In this document: positions 11,038 to 22,436 of the stretch, one piece after another | Layout: each line of letters begins with the position of its first letter | Numbering within the stretch: the first letter of the stretch is position 1 | DNA from: Panicum virgatum | Taxonomy: Eukaryota > Streptophyta > Magnoliopsida > Poales > Poaceae | NCBI RefSeq assembly: GCF_016808335.1 | Contig: NC_053146.1 | Coordinates: 31,349,495-31,413,494, forward strand | Direction of reading: 5' to 3' | DNA: 64,000 bases | The notes under the pieces: model-generated | The model's input: the letters and a program-made list of their open reading frames with translations, nothing else | Databases searched by the model: none | Told to the model about the DNA's origin: nothing | Position numbers and translations under genes: made by a program

Positions 11038-11916
11038 ATGCAGGAAACTGTTTGGAGCATGTTCGCACCCTCCTGATCGGGTATAGGTCAGGTGGCACGC
11101 CCGGCTTTCCACACATTCTCCGGGCGTGTGACGAAATTGCGGGCCGTCGACGAGGGAGCAGTGCCTGCCAGTGCCCCGGCGACCTCCCGGCTCTTCGTGT
11201 TGCCTGTCGCTGCTCGCCGGTGGGTTTCGACCGACAACAATAAGATAATCCTAACACGTCCTATACATGCTAGTTATGGCTAAGGTTTATCTATGCTACT
11301 CTTTACTTACCCTAAAAACTTGCAACCTATAGTCAATCCTAATCAAACTAACTAGGAAAGTAAAGGCATGCAAGATAGAGTAAATACGAAAGCGTAATAC
11401 GATAAGTAAAGAGGTAAGTGCAAGAGGGATGCAAACTCCCGAGTAGACACGGTCATGTAACGTGGTTCGGCACAAACGCCTACATCCACGGGACACCGAG
11501 GCTCTTCCGATCACGTCTTGCACTACGCCACCAAGGCGATGCTGGCAAGCAAAGGCAAGTGCCCACAAGACACTAAGTCTCGTGCACCGCCACCGTCTCT
11601 CTCAGGTCACCCGGCCGAAATCCACTACGGAGCTTCTCCACCAAGGAGGGGCCTCCTCTTCCCCCGCACAAAGTGTCGTTGCCACTCCACACCAAGACGG
11701 AGGGTCACACGACGGATCACAAGTTGCTTGCCGCAGCAAGGCTTCTCTCAAGGGAGCTCTCGCAAGAACTAATCCCTATTACAAGCACTAAGCACTCTCA
11801 CAAGTGTGCTTAAGCCTATATGATGTATAATGAAGCTCTAGGATGGTCGGAGATGATCTTTTACTCTTGTATGCTTGTATGGTCTCCAGCAACCTCAATT
11901 GACCCAGCCTTGGGGG

Positions 11917-11924
11917 TATATATA
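11917..11924 (-). promoter_or_regulatory. TATA box of the C1 LTR
   Basis: The minus strand reads CCTATATATACCCCC, about 550 bp into the LTR. Confidence 0.6.
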
Positions 11925-11979
11925 GGCAGCCCAAGCAAATATAGCCGTTGGAGAAAAGCTGCCAGAAAAACACTTAACG

Positions 11980-12316
11980 CCGGTTAATCCGACGTACCTC
12001 CAAAGCCATCACCGGTTCAACCGGTGTATGTAAACTGCCCACTTGAAAACTAGCCGTTGGCAATCAACCGGTGTATTGTCGGTTTAACCGATGTATCGTC
12101 GGTTTAACCGGTGAGTGTAACTTCTTAACGTTCCATGAAAAATCACCTCTCTGGACAACTGAACCGATGAGATTGACCGGTGCATCATTGGTTCAACCGG
12201 TGTATGTATTTTCCTCGATCTTCATCTGTCAATGCACCGACGTATGCAATTTCTTTAGCGTTGGTTAATCTGGTGTAAATCCCTAGTCCGCAGACCTTCT
12301 CTGTGATTGCACCGGT
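11980..12316. repeat. Dispersed CCGGTT / AACCGG motif cluster in the C1 U3
   Basis: At least eight variants of CCGGTTCAACCGGTGTATG and TCGGTTTAACCGATG occur in about 330 bp. Many are imperfect palindromes (CCGGTTcAACCGG). They lie upstream of the TATA box on the minus strand, where enhancer-like repeats would act. Confidence 0.7.
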
Positions 12317-12479
12317 GAGTTCATTTTGCCGAGCGGAACCCCCGTAGGGGCGGCCCTTCGGGCCTAGCAACGCCTATCTTCTCTTTGTCATCACTTGAAC
12401 CTAAAAGCCTGGGAAAGTTCATCTTAACAATCATATTAGTCTAAGTGTTGCGTGTGTCATCAATCGCCAAAACATTATA

Positions 12480-13150
12480 TTGAAATATGGCATGAGAGGC
12501 CATTTTTCGCTACAAGGGGTCCGAAGCCATTCGTGCGGCTTGGGTGAACAATCGGGCGTTCGCTGTGTGAGCGGCGCCTTTTTAACTTAGCAGTATCTTT
12601 GTTTGTCATTTCATTTTTTCTGCCCTCTGCATCCTTTCTTTCGAAACGGTGTGCTGATCGTAGCTTGCAATGTGTAGCCCGGGGCTGGCCCAGAGGCGTC
12701 AGTTGCTAGTTCACCGTAGACCGTTACACGGATTCGATTGATCGGGTAGTTTGGGAGAAACATTGGAGCGAGGTAGAAAACGCAACGCGATAGAAAAAAA
12801 TGTTGTGTCGTGCGACAAGTGGAACGGCGCGAGTGTGCTACGCGGTCCATCCCTGTGGGGCCCTCGAGCGCCTTGGCCCGAGAGATCTTGGGTCAAGGGG
12901 CTCAAGAGGCGGAAAACGTGAGACGCGAACGGGTCAAAGACCATGGTCTGGCCCCGAGTGCTCCGAGAGAAGCGTATTAGGGTCGGGGCGCTGTAAACCA
13001 AATATGTGTGTGTCGTGAAAAGAAAGGACAGGCGTCGGGCCCCCAAGAAATCCGAGCCGGAAGTGATCGGGCCGGGGCGCTGGAATGGTCCGTTGTGCTG
13101 TGCGGGAAGAAAAACGACAGGTGTCCGGCCCCCGAGCGCTCCGAGCCGGG
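12480..13150 (-). other. T2 3' untranslated region with degenerate tandem repeats
   Basis: GC-rich sequence after the integrase end. About 90-bp units repeat at roughly 12980-13068 and 13069-13158, with weaker copies on each side. Shared marks are GGGGCGCTG, GACAGG, CGGCCCCC and TCCGAGCC. No coding signal is conserved between units, so the ORFs here are not credible genes. Confidence 0.55.
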
Positions 13151-14300
13151 AGTGATCGGGTAGGCGTGTTGGAGCGGGCCATCATGCTTCCAGGTGTTGG
13201 TTAGAGTGTTACCTTTAGAGTCTTTTAATCTGTAGGTGCCTTGGCATAGGACTTCCACAACCGTGTAGGGTCCCTCCCATGGTGGCGAGAGCTTGTGTTT
13301 GCCCTTTGACGATAGAATACGACACAATACTAGATCCCCGACTTGTAGCATCCTTTCCCGTATCCTTCTCTCGTGGTACCTGCGCAAATTTTGTTGGTAG
13401 CGGGCCTAACGGTTTATTGTCGTTAACCGAGCTTCCTCTAGTAGGTCCATGGCGTCCCTTTGGGCTGTGGCTGCCGTTACTGAGTCAAAATCATTGACTC
13501 TCGGCGCGCCACAGTCTAGGTCAGAAGGGAGTACTGCCTCCGATTCGTATGTTAGAAAGAAGGGGGTTAATGCTGTGGAGTGGTTAGGTGTGGTGCGCAA
13601 GCTCCAGAGCACGGCCGGCAGCTCTTCGACCCAACGGGCCGTGAACTTTTTGAGCTGGTCAAAAATTCGCGGTTTGAGCCCTTGGAGGATTAAGCCATTT
13701 GCTCTTTCCACTTGCCCATTCATACGCGGGTGACCGAACGAGGTCCAATCAATCCGGATCACGTATCCTTCTGCGAATTCCTGGAAGAATTTGCCATTGA
13801 AGTTGGTTCCGTTGTCGGTGCTGATGGAATTTGGCACACCGAATCGATAAATGATGTCTAGGAAGAATTTGACGGCCTCCTTTGAATCAGTCGAAGCAAT
13901 CGGCTTGGCCTCTATCCACTTGGTGAACTTGTCAATCGCGACAAGTAGGTGAGTGAACCCTCCTGGTGCTTTTCGTAGCGGCCCCACCATGTCCAAGCCC
14001 CACACAACAAACAGCCACATGATGGGGATCGTTTGCAGGGCCTGGGCTTGCAGTTGCGTAGAACTGGTAGCCCTTGCATGCGCGGACAATTTCTTCCGCA
14101 TTGCGTAGGGTCGTGGGCCAGCAGAAGCCTTGTCGGAAAGCCTTTCCGAAGAAGGAGCGTTGTGCTGCATGGTGTCCGCAGATGCTAGCGTGTATCTCAA
14201 GAAGAAGCTCCTTGCCCTGGGCAATAGAGACGCATTTCATGAGTATGCCAGTATCTGAAGGGTTGCGCTTGTAAAGCTTGCCATCGATCACAACAAACGT
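13150..14300 (-). pseudogene. Integrase of T2
   Basis: The zinc domain (HASICGHHAAQ ... WPTT) is at about 14200-14100, but its last Cys pair is degraded. The catalytic core shows WGLDMVGP, ISTDNGTNFNGKFF and GHPRMNGQVERANG, so D, D and E are all present (about 14010-13720). The C-terminal domain (QVGDLVLCRILSSKGKHKL ... PWEGPY) is at about 13340-13255 in a different frame. At least three frame breaks separate the pieces. Confidence 0.85.
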
Positions 14301-14429
14301 TTTGGCTCATCTGGCTATCCGGCGAGCTGCGTTTCGGTCCTCGGGGAGGACTTCCTGGAGGAGATACGCCAGTAGGTCGGCTCTCCAGTCTGCACCGTTT
14401 GCTTGGTCGGGGTCGGGCTGACCGATGGT

Positions 14430-15490
14430 CAAGCATTGCGGGCCCCCGAGTGCCCGGTCGGGGGCTGACTTAGAGGGCGCATTCTCTGTTTTCCCCGCAA
14501 GGGTCTCGTCCGCAGTTGGCGGCTTCTCTCACACTGATGGTGTGTTCAGATCGTTGACAAAAATACCACTGGGGGCCGGCTTGCGGTCGGCCGCCATCTT
14601 CACGAGAGCGTCCGCATTGGAGTTGTCCTTTCACGGGATGTGGTGAAGCTCTAAACCCCGGAGCTTTCCTTCCAGTTTTCGTACTTCCTCGCTGTATGCG
14701 TCCATGAGGGGGCTCTCGCAATTGGTGTCCTTCATGACCTGGTCGACCACCAGCTTCTAGTCGCCGTAAACATAGAGGTGAGTCGCTCCGAGGTCAACCG
14801 CTATGCGGAGCTCCTTGACCAGCGCCTCGTACTCAGCAACGTTGTTGGACGTGAGGAAGTGGATGCAAACCGCGTACCGTAGTTTTCCTCCCTCTGGGGA
14901 GATCAAGACCACCCCGGCCCCCGCGCTGGGTCCCATGACCGACCCGTCGAAGTAAAGGGTCCAGTACTCGTGTGCGATCCCTGGGGTCGGGGCTTGGACT
15001 TCGGTCCACTCGGCAATGAAGTCGGCCAGGGCCTGAGACTTTATCGCCGTGCGTGGCACAAATTTGATGTCGTAACCCATTAGTTCGACTGCCCATTTGG
15101 AGATCCGTCCCACGGTGTCGCGATTGCGGATTATCTCGCCAAGTGGGAACGATGTGACGACCGACCCTTCGTGCTCGGTGCAGTAGTGTTGCAACTTTTT
15201 GGTCGCCATAACGATGGTGTAGAAGAGTTTCTGCGTCTGCGGGTAGTGTGGCTTGGTGTCGGTTAGTACCTCACTGACAAAGTACACGTGGCGTTGGACA
15301 TTTAGTGCATGTCCCGGCTCTTCCCTTTCCAACACCAAGGCGGCATTAACCACGTGGTTGGTGGCGGCCAGGTAGAGTAGAAGGGGTTCGCAGGGATCCG
15401 GCGCAACGAGCACCGGGGCAGAGGACAGGAGGCTCTTTAGCCGGTCGAGGGCCGTCTGCGCCTCCACCATCCAGACAAAGGTGTCCGATT
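14430..15490 (-). pseudogene. RT thumb and RNase H of T2
   Basis: The main reading frame spans 15470-14757, with WTLYFDGSVMGPSAGAGVVL marking the RNase H start and NNVAEYEAL a conserved helix. Upstream LLLYLAATNHVVNAALV is the RT-connection domain. An in-frame stop after YVYGD (14757-14759) breaks the RNase H. More coding sequence follows (KLVVDQVMKDTNCE) with further stops. Tat elements carry two RNase H-like domains, and this fits. Confidence 0.82.
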
Positions 15491-15518
15491 TCTTTAGGAA
15501 TTTGTACAGTGGCAGTCC

Positions 15519-16489
15519 TCATTTGCCCAGTCGGGCGATGAACCTACTGAGGGCTGCTAGACATCCGGTCAGCCTCTGGACGCCCTTACTGTCGCGGATG
15601 GGGCCCATATTGGTGACGGTAGAAATCTTGTCGCGGTTGGCCTCGATGCCGTGTTCGGACACCTTGTATCCGAGGAGCTTGGACTTTGGGACTCCAAACA
15701 TGCACTTTTCGGGATTTAACTTGATGTTGAACCTTCTGAGGTTGGGGAATGTGGCGCTTAGGGTGGCGACTAGGTCGCCCGCGCGCGGAGTTTTGACAAC
15801 AATGTCGTCGACGTAGACCGCGACCGTTGCCCAAGGCGGTTTCGCCCGGTCGGGGTCGGCCGGCGGATTGACCTGGTCGGAGAAGCAGGCCTGCATGCAA
15901 CGCTGGTATGTTGCACCTGCATTCTTAAACACCAATGACATAGTGACGTAACAGAACAAACAGAACGGGGTGCTGAACAATGTCGCGAGCTGGTCGGATT
16001 CCTTCATCGCTATCTGGTGATAGCCCGAGTACGCATCTAGGAAAGATAAAATTTCGCACCCGGAGGTGCAGTCGATTATCTGATCTATCCTAGGCAATAG
16101 AAAAGGGTCTTTGGGGCACGTCTTGTTCAGGCTGGTGTAATCAACACACATCCTCCATTGACCATTCTTCTTTTTTACAAGGACTGGTTTGGAGAGCCAG
16201 TCGGAGTGGTACACCTCTTTTAAGAAGCCCGCGGCTAAGATCTTAGCTATTTCCTCTCCTATGGCCCTACACCTCTCGTCGTCGAAGCGGCGTAGTTGTT
16301 GCTAGACGGGCTTGGATCCCGGCAAAATGCGTAGCTCGTACTTGGCGACCTCCCTAGGGATGCCCGACATGTCGGACGGCTTCCAGCCAAAAGTGTCCTT
16401 GTTGGCGCGGAGGAAGTTGACGAGCGCGAGTTCCTATTTGGTTGATAGCTGAGACCCAACCCGGACCGCCTTTGTCGGATCGTCGGCAT
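15519..16489 (-). pseudogene. Reverse transcriptase of T2
   Basis: Visible motifs are LVKKKNGQWRMCVDYTSLN (about 16190-16130), LPRIDQIIDCTSG, FLDAYSGYHQI, and the catalytic YVDDIVVKTP (about 15820-15790). The reading frame is open from 16214 to 15519. Upstream residues (FGWKPSDMSGIPREVAKYEL) contain two in-frame stops between 16489 and 16214. Confidence 0.88.
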
Positions 16490-16672
16490 CGATTGCGACC
16501 GGCTTGGTTTCTTCAGTCTGGATGAAGGTAGGAGCCTGACTGGGCTTGCTGGGGTCGGGGCAGCATTTGGCGGAGATGGCGCGAAGCCGACCGAGCTCCG
16601 CCGAGTTCGTGGCAGTAGCGACGAGGTCGAAGTGTTCGCTACTGCTGACGTAAGCCTACTCGAAGGAACAGC

Positions 16673-17160
16673 TCACGGTGATGACACCGTTCGGCCCCCG
16701 CAGCTTGAGCTTGAGGTAGGTGTAGTTGGGTATCTCCATGAGCTTGGCGTACACGGGGCTCCCCAAGATGGCATGGTACGCCCCAAGATGGCATGGTACG
16801 CCCCCTTCCAATCCACCACCTCGAAGGTGAGGGTCTCGGTGTGGTAGTTATCTTTGTTGCCGAACGTGACCGGCAAGTCGAGGTTGCCGAGCGGGTAGGC
16901 CTTTATGCCCGGCAAGATACCATAGAAGGGGATGAGGGAGGTCCGCAGGCAGGCCCGTGAGATTCCCATGGCATCGAGGGTGTTGATGTAGAGGATGTTG
17001 AGACTACTGCCCCCATCCATCAGCACCTTGGTCAGCCGCATGTTGCTGACGACGGGGTCAACGATGAGGGAGTACCTTCCCGGTCTTGGAACGCTGACCG
17101 GGTGGTTGTCCTGGTCGAAGATGATGGGCGTGGACGCCCACTTCAACTTCCTGGGGACGA
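16673..17160 (-). pseudogene. Aspartic protease of T2, frameshifted by a 20-bp duplication
   Basis: LMDGGSSLNILY (about 17030-16995) is the catalytic-loop region, with DGG in place of DTG, a variant found in Tat-type proteases. The second motif AYHAILGR is at about 16790-16770. Right after it a 20-bp tandem duplication (16761-16800) shifts the frame, so the last 37 residues of the ORF are out-of-frame. Confidence 0.82.
16761..16800. repeat. 20-bp perfect tandem duplication in T2 protease
   Basis: CCCCAAGATGGCATGGTACG occurs twice in direct succession (16761-16780 and 16781-16800). Twenty bases is not a multiple of three, so it destroys the protease reading frame. Confidence 0.95.
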
Positions 17161-17179
17161 CGCTCCCTGCGGAGCAGAC

Positions 17180-17649
17180 CTCGCGGAGTCATACATTCTG
17201 CTGGTGTCTGGAGTAGTCGTCCTCCAGCCCGCCGATGATGACGAGGCACCGGTCCACCTCGGGGAATGTTTCCTCTGCTGGCTTCTCCTTGTCCTGGTCG
17301 GTGGGATGTTGCTTGTCGCGGCCATCTCCGCCGGTCTTGCCGATCTTGCGGAGGAGGTGCCTCATGAGGTCGCAATCTTTGAGCTTGTGATTTACGGGGT
17401 AGCCGTGGTCGGTACACGGCTTCTCTAGGAGCTGGTCAAAGTGGTTCTTCCTGGGAGGACGCTTCTCTTGCCGATCGGCCACCGCGACCTCATTGCTGGC
17501 GGGCGGTCGACGGTTTTTCTTGTTCTTCCTCCCCTCTCTGCCCGTGGAGGGCTCATCGGGGTTGTCTTGCTAAGTCTTTGCTGTGGGTTGGTCCCGCATG
17601 AAGATGGCCCCAATTGCCTCCTCACCAGAGGCGTGGTTGGTGGCGATGG
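17180..17649 (-). pseudogene. gag: C-terminal gag of T2
   Basis: The minus strand encodes a basic segment and a Cys/His cluster (CTDHGYPVNHKLKDC, about 17410-17366) at the Tat gag zinc-knuckle position. An acidic tail leads to the protease. A TGA near 17190 separates gag from protease. Confidence 0.75.
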
Positions 17650-17770
17650 GAGTGACGCCCACTTAAACCTCCTGGGGACGATGCTCCCTGCGGAGCAGAC
17701 CTCGCGGAGTCGTACTTTTTGCTGGCGCTTGGAGCAGTCATCCTCTAGTCCGCCAATGATGACGAGGCAC
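17650..17770 (-). repeat. Partial tandem duplicate of the T2 gag/protease junction
   Basis: This stretch repeats 17128-17250 with scattered substitutions (CCTGCGGAGCAGACCTCGCG is identical in both). The offset is about 522 bp, so a tandem duplication of about 522 bp occurred before T3 inserted. T3 cuts the right-hand copy. Confidence 0.85.
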
Positions 17771-17773
17771 TAT

Positions 17774-18798
17774 TGACACCATATTTTGGCACGTGTCAAG
17801 GAATTGGTGAAAGGAAGGAATACCAGGATGAAAATGATGATGGTGTGTAGAAGAAAGGGATCAGACACGGTTTGGTGCCGATCAGGCGTCTCAGCATTTT
17901 TTGGGTAAGTTTTGATACGAGACGGTCTCGATTTGGAAGGCGGTGTGTTTTGTTTATTAAAGTAGGTTTCTTAAGATAGAATTGTGCTTTGCCGTAATCG
18001 GCTAGGATTGTGTTAACGTGGGGGTATAAATATGAACCCCCTGACTATTGTAGAGATTGATACACATCCAAACAAACAAACTTTACTCTACTTGCAATTT
18101 ACTTTCTCGTCGGCGACTTCGCCATCTTTTTTCTTTTCGCGAGTTCTTTCAAGCTGATCAAGGATGCCTCACATTCGGGCGACTTGGTTTGCTGGTAAGT
18201 CTTCGTTTACCGAGTAAATCTGAGCTTTAGCTTCCGGGCGCATCGCTGTGGCTTCGTTCAGTTCTATTCAAAATTTATCGAATTTATCTAAGCTTTGATC
18301 TCGGACGCATCGCTGTTTTCTCGTTTAGATTCATTCACAAACTAACCGGCTTAGTGATCTGTTTAATCGGCTGTAAGCTCCTTGTTTATCACGATAAATC
18401 CTGTAAAGCCGATTAGATTGAATCATAAGCATAGCTTTGTCCAGATCCATACATTCGTGGGTTTGTACATTGTTACCCGGCACGTGTCGGCTTTAGATCT
18501 AGCCGTCTAGTTGCTTATCGGCATCGGCAGCTCATTGCCGATCCCTTGCAGATTGTTTCTATTACACGCTCATCATACCCGATCTTTTGTCGTCTTCTGT
18601 ATCGACAGAGCCTTGCCGATACCCCGCGTAAGAGTGATTCGGAAATCCAGCCGATACACTCTTGAATTTGAATGTTTGCTGTTTCCTTGTCAATTTACAG
18701 GTCAAATTAACTGGCACGCCTTGGTTCAAATCTAGTGCAGTCCGGGTTTGGCGTACGGGGCTCCTGGGCTTGGTGTGTGATCATCTCGCGTCAAAACA
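17774..18798 (+). repeat. 5' LTR of T3
   Basis: TGACACCATATT ... GCGTCAAAACA, 1025 bp, followed 5 bp later by a primer binding site. No second copy is in the window, so the borders rest on the TG...CA ends and on the primer site. Confidence 0.75.
18025..18032 (+). promoter_or_regulatory. TATA box of the T3 LTR
   Basis: TATAAATA after GGGG, 251 bp into the LTR, similar to the position in T1. Confidence 0.7.
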
Positions 18799-18803
18799 TC
18801 TTT

Positions 18804-18822
18804 TGGCACGGCCAGTGGGACC
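18804..18822 (+). other. Primer binding site of T3
   Basis: TGGCACGGCCAGTGGGACC differs from the T1 site at 970-988 at only three positions. Confidence 0.75.
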
Positions 18823-18834
18823 AGAAACATCAAG

Positions 18835-20129
18835 ATGTCAACTGAAGGGAAAGCAGAGGTTTTTGAGCATAACCAGATCTCGATCGACAAGGAGAAGTTG
18901 AAAGAAGAACAAAAAGCAGAACTCCAGGCGGTCGTGGAAGCTTTTGAGCAACAGTGCCTCTTATCCTACAGCTACAACAGAAGTGGAGGTACAATTTTCC
19001 TAATCTTCCACCCTACAATGAGTCACAAAAAGAGGACAGGATGATACATCAGATGAATCAGGCGATCGGACACGCTTTTGTGAATCATGCTCCGATCATG
19101 GCTAACTATGTCCACAATGCTGTGCTCAAGATGCTGCAAGACAGGGGAACACTAGGATTCATGTGATCGGCCTATCAATAGGCCAGTCAGATGGTCTTTT
19201 CTCCTATTGGATAATCTATTGGGACATCACAGATCCATCCTCAAGCTCAGATAGATGAGGGTGTCCTAGATGCATAGCCGATTAGTACTGTAGCGTCAAC
19301 TCAATTTCCTCCTGTGTACACCAATTCTACGCCAATGGCTACATATGCACAGGGAAGCTTCATGACAGGATAACTAGCTGGTTGGGATCCAACTACTGGA
19401 CTTGGTATGCCTCCAGAATACATGATTCCATCTCCAACAGGGCAGCCAAGTACATCAGCTTCTCAGCCGATGAATCAGGAAGTCAATACGTCGGCTCCAC
19501 AGTTGACCCAGCCTCAAGATACCGCACCAGCTTCACAACCGGTGGTTACATCTACGTCAGTACCTTCGCCAGCAAGCCCAAGCAACGTGTTGGCCCCATG
19601 GCCGACACCTCAACAACTGAATCTGGCGATGATGCTGCAGCCCAAGTGTCCTACAAAAGTTCTGGCAAACAGGATTCCACATGCCAATGGAGTCACCTGG
19701 GTTTTCCATGATCTTGCAACTAGTTTTGTGCGTCACGTGAATGTGCCTCCTGTATCACAACAACAACCTAGTCAGAGGTCAGCACAGGGCAGTCATGGTA
19801 ATGAGATTGTGCTCCACCAATCACCATCCAATCAACCCCCTCAGGAAGTCGCACAGTCTGCATTGGCTACTCAGCCGATGACTACACCAAACATCCAACC
19901 GGCATCGGCAGCCTTGCCGTTGACTCCACCAGTACCACAGGCAGCATTAGCTGGTGGTCAACAGATCGATTGGGCATCCAAGATTGCTAAGGTGGTGAGA
20001 GATCAGTTTGGTTTGAAGCCAAAGCAGCAGAATCTGATGTACAGAACTCCATATCCAGCTTCTTATGATCAACTACCATTGCCCCACAAGTACAAGCTTC
20101 CAGATTTCACTAAGTTTTCTGGACAAGGG
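18835..20129 (+). pseudogene. gag: gag of T3, 5' part, broken by frameshifts and by K1
   Basis: The start ATG at 18835 (MSTEGKAEVFEHN) opens a Lys/Glu-rich N-terminus. A frameshift near 18985 and a stop at 19164-19166 follow. A long Pro/Gln/Ser/Thr-rich linker occupies 19407-19950. The conserved core begins at DWASKIAKVVRDQFG (about 19965) and runs to PLPHKYKLPDFTKFSGQG, where K1 interrupts it. The matching T1 block (RDQFGILPKR ... FTKFNGS) confirms the family. Confidence 0.82.
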
Positions 20130-20385
20130 TGTAACACCCGGTTTATAAAAGAACATAAACCGAGCAATCATATACGTGCCAGGATCAAGTCACACGTATA
20201 TACAACAGAATGAACAGTATATCACAGCACATATCATGAATAAGACATAATAAATCGAAATACGAATGTTATTTATTACATTAATGACATAAATGTCTGA
20301 TACAGCGGAAGCGAAGTACAAGTACGATAAAAACTCTCCGAAGCTGAGCAGGGTGCCATAGGGACGTCGACTGGGAGACGAACGC

Positions 20386-22436
20386 CTAGAAGTCCTCGTA
20401 GTCTTGGTAGCGCTGAGCGAACTCCCTCGCGTCGGCAGGAACTGAGTAGCAGTAGAGTATCCCAGAGGAAAAAGTAGAGAAGAGGCAAGAGTGAGTACAC
20501 AACCGTACTCAACAAGTATAACACAAACTATGAGGCTCTAGGTTGGCTGACTGACTGCATTAGCTTTTAAGACTTGGCAAAATTTTGTTAAAGCTATTTA
20601 CTACAAGTTGATGAATTACCATTAACCCAGTTACATAGTAATTAATCAGAATTAATTCTGAAACTACTGAGAACCATACCAAACCAAACCAAGGTAACCC
20701 CGAGAGACACCTCCCTCGTCGGAAGGAGACAACCCCACTAATCAAAAGGAGGATCTGGGCCGCTCATAACCGTGAGCACGACTAGTATACCAGTTTTACA
20801 CTCTGCAGAGGTTGCACATCTTTACCCACAAGTCGTGAGCTACGCTAGTTGTTCATCACACTTCCTTAGGTGAGATGACTAGCAAACTCACTACGAGGCC
20901 TTTACAAAGAATCTCGTTGGTAAGGAATAACCGCGAGGGTTGGATCGGCGACCATGTAGCATGTCAAGTGGGCGTCAAGAATACCACAGACGAGGCCACT
21001 CAGTACGAGGGACATAGAAGCTTACCACCCTTGCCCCGCAGGTAAGTTACTCCAAACCAAAAAGACCTAATTATTATGCCAAGACCATCCCATTCCAGTC
21101 TTGTGGTGGCGCTGTTGTCCCAGGTTGTCGCTCTATGAACCAGTCCTTATGGAGAGTGGCCAACCCAGCAGTAAGCATCGTGCTGGCCCCCTAAACCATG
21201 TTTCTAACAAAACCAATTTTAATGAGACGTGAGCCACTCAAGTCACACAGAGGGCCACTCTCAGAATTAAGTTCAAGTAAACCATTAATCAAATTAATTA
21301 AAAAGGACCATTAAGTGTTATAGCGCGGCACCTAGCACAACTAACCAAAATGCAACCCCAAAGGATATATATAAAGGATATAAGGTGGCTAGGAAATCCT
21401 TATAGGCATACAGTATTAAATGCAGTATGAAAATGTATTTAAAAGTGATAGGTTGTTCATGTTACACTTGCCTTCCTCGTACTGCTCAGGCTGCTGCTCA
21501 AACTGCTCCGAAGATGGCTGCTCCGGGTAATGGTACTGGGGCTCCTCAGATGGATCAACGTCTACTCACGAACACATGGCCAAAACAATGCACAATAATA
21601 AGCATACGAGCAAACACTAACAAAAACTAAGGAACAATACATCAATACATAAAAACAGCAAGAAAAACTGGTCTAGAACTATTCTACGGGTTACAACGAT
21701 TCGCGTGGACATAAAGAACGCTTAAAACGGAGCTAAAACGCGTAATCTAGGCTAAAAACAAGGTTCAAGGGCTTATTTGTAAGAATTACTGAGGTTCCAG
21801 GGCTTTTCTGCCAAAATCGAGGGCCTAAACGTAATTAAACGTTAACTCCAGGGTCTAACTCGCAAAATTAGCAGCAAAGGACGGCGGGTTCTATTTCCAG
21901 AAAGGCCAGGGGGTTATGTGCTAAAAACAGGACCAAACCGGAATTAGTTCTCTATACAGCTGGACCGCGGGTTAAATCCACTAAAGCGCAGGGGCTCTTT
22001 AACAAATGTCACAGGCTGAAGCGGTATGGTTAGATCTGAGCGCTTGGATCCGGATCGGGTGGCTCAGATCTAAAGGGCCTGAGTTCTAATCTTGAGCGCC
22101 CGTTCCTGATCGGACGGCGCAGGGCAGTTGGGTGCGTGGGGCGGCGGCGGGACGTCGCCGGCGACCTTGTTCGCGGCGGCGCGTGGCCGGAGACGGCCAA
22201 TCTCGGCCTTCCCGGGGTCAATCTGGCCAGGGCTTGGGTCGGTTGGCATCTACGCGGCATGCGCAAGCCTCTGGAGGCAAAAGCGGGGCTCGGCCGGGCT
22301 TGGGCGGGGCTCGCCACGGTGAGGGGCGGATTGCGCGGCGGCGCATCGCTGGCGCGCGCGTGCAGGGGTTGCTGGGTTGCGCCATAGGCTACTCTAGCAG
22401 GTCGAGAAGGGAGAGCGAGCGGAGGAGGTCCTCACC
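20386..22436 (-). CDS. Split reading frame in the K1 LTR (unknown acidic Gln/Tyr-rich protein)
   Basis: Exon X at 21561-21472 (90 nt) and exon Y at 20441-20386 (56 nt, ends in TAG) join in phase 1. X is preceded by a GTGAGTAG acceptor and followed by a GC-type donor (AAG/GCAAGT). Y is preceded by a T/C-rich tract ending CTACTCAG. A conserved donor (CTCG/GTGAGG, after 22436) ends an upstream GC-rich exon W that also leaves phase 1. X encodes a run rich in Glu, Gln, Tyr and Pro; Y ends DYEDF. The start codon was not found. Compared with K4, X lacks one Gln codon (in frame) and Y has Tyr for Phe. Confidence 0.5.

Larger units (their letters stand above)
1..11239 (+). mobile_element. T1: Tat-lineage Ty3/gypsy retrotransposon, 5' end outside the window
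   Basis: The order LTR, primer site, gag, protease, RT, RNase H, integrase, extra antisense gene, polypurine tract, LTR matches the Tat lineage of plant Ty3/gypsy elements. Those are known for additional ORFs between integrase and the 3' LTR. The window starts 252 bp inside the 5' LTR: position 1 matches 9942. By eye the two LTRs differ at about 25 of 964 aligned positions, so the insertion is moderately old, and gag and pol carry stops and frameshifts. The element ends TG...CA (9690...11239). The 5 bp after it, ATAAG (11240-11244), is the expected target-site duplication, whose partner lies left of the window. It interrupts the copia-type LTR C1. Confidence 0.9.
9690..11239 (+). repeat. 3' LTR of T1, carrying a 334-bp insertion
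   Basis: It starts TGTTATCGCC and ends CCGACAACA. It contains a TATA box and aligns with the 5' LTR over its whole length except for 10704-11037. Without that insertion it is 1216 bp. Confidence 0.93.
11240..12474 (-). repeat. C1: Ty1/copia-type LTR, minus orientation, cut by T1
   Basis: Read on the minus strand it begins TGTTTTGGCGATTGATGACAC, a start typical of grass SIRE/Maximus-type copia LTRs. A TATATATA box at 11917-11924 lies in the expected place, followed by a long leader. The 5 bp beyond its start, TTATA (12475-12479), should be the target duplication. The other end is missing because T1 inserted at 11239/11240, so the rest of C1 should lie left of the window. ORFs in this interval look spurious. 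Confidence 0.6.
12475..17773 (-). mobile_element. T2: degraded Tat-lineage Ty3/gypsy element
   Basis: Minus-strand order gag, protease, RT, RNase H, integrase from 17.77 kb down to 13.15 kb, followed by a 3' untranslated region. No LTR of T2 is visible: its 5' part is cut by T3 at 17774 and its 3' part by C1 at 12474. It is therefore the outermost layer of the nest, and its two flanks should be found outside the window. It has many stops, frameshifts and internal duplications. Confidence 0.82.
17774..20129 (+). mobile_element. T3: Tat-lineage element, 5' part only
   Basis: LTR, primer site and start of gag of a relative of T1, cut at 20129/20130 by K1. It inserted in the gag of T2. The preceding 5 bp ACTAT (17769-17773) is the expected target duplication. 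The rest of T3 should continue to the right of the window after the K1 nest. Confidence 0.82.

Noticed and set aside
11462..11791. Host gene in 11300-11800
   Set aside because: The ORFs are short, overlap in two frames and lie in the leader part of a copia-type LTR.
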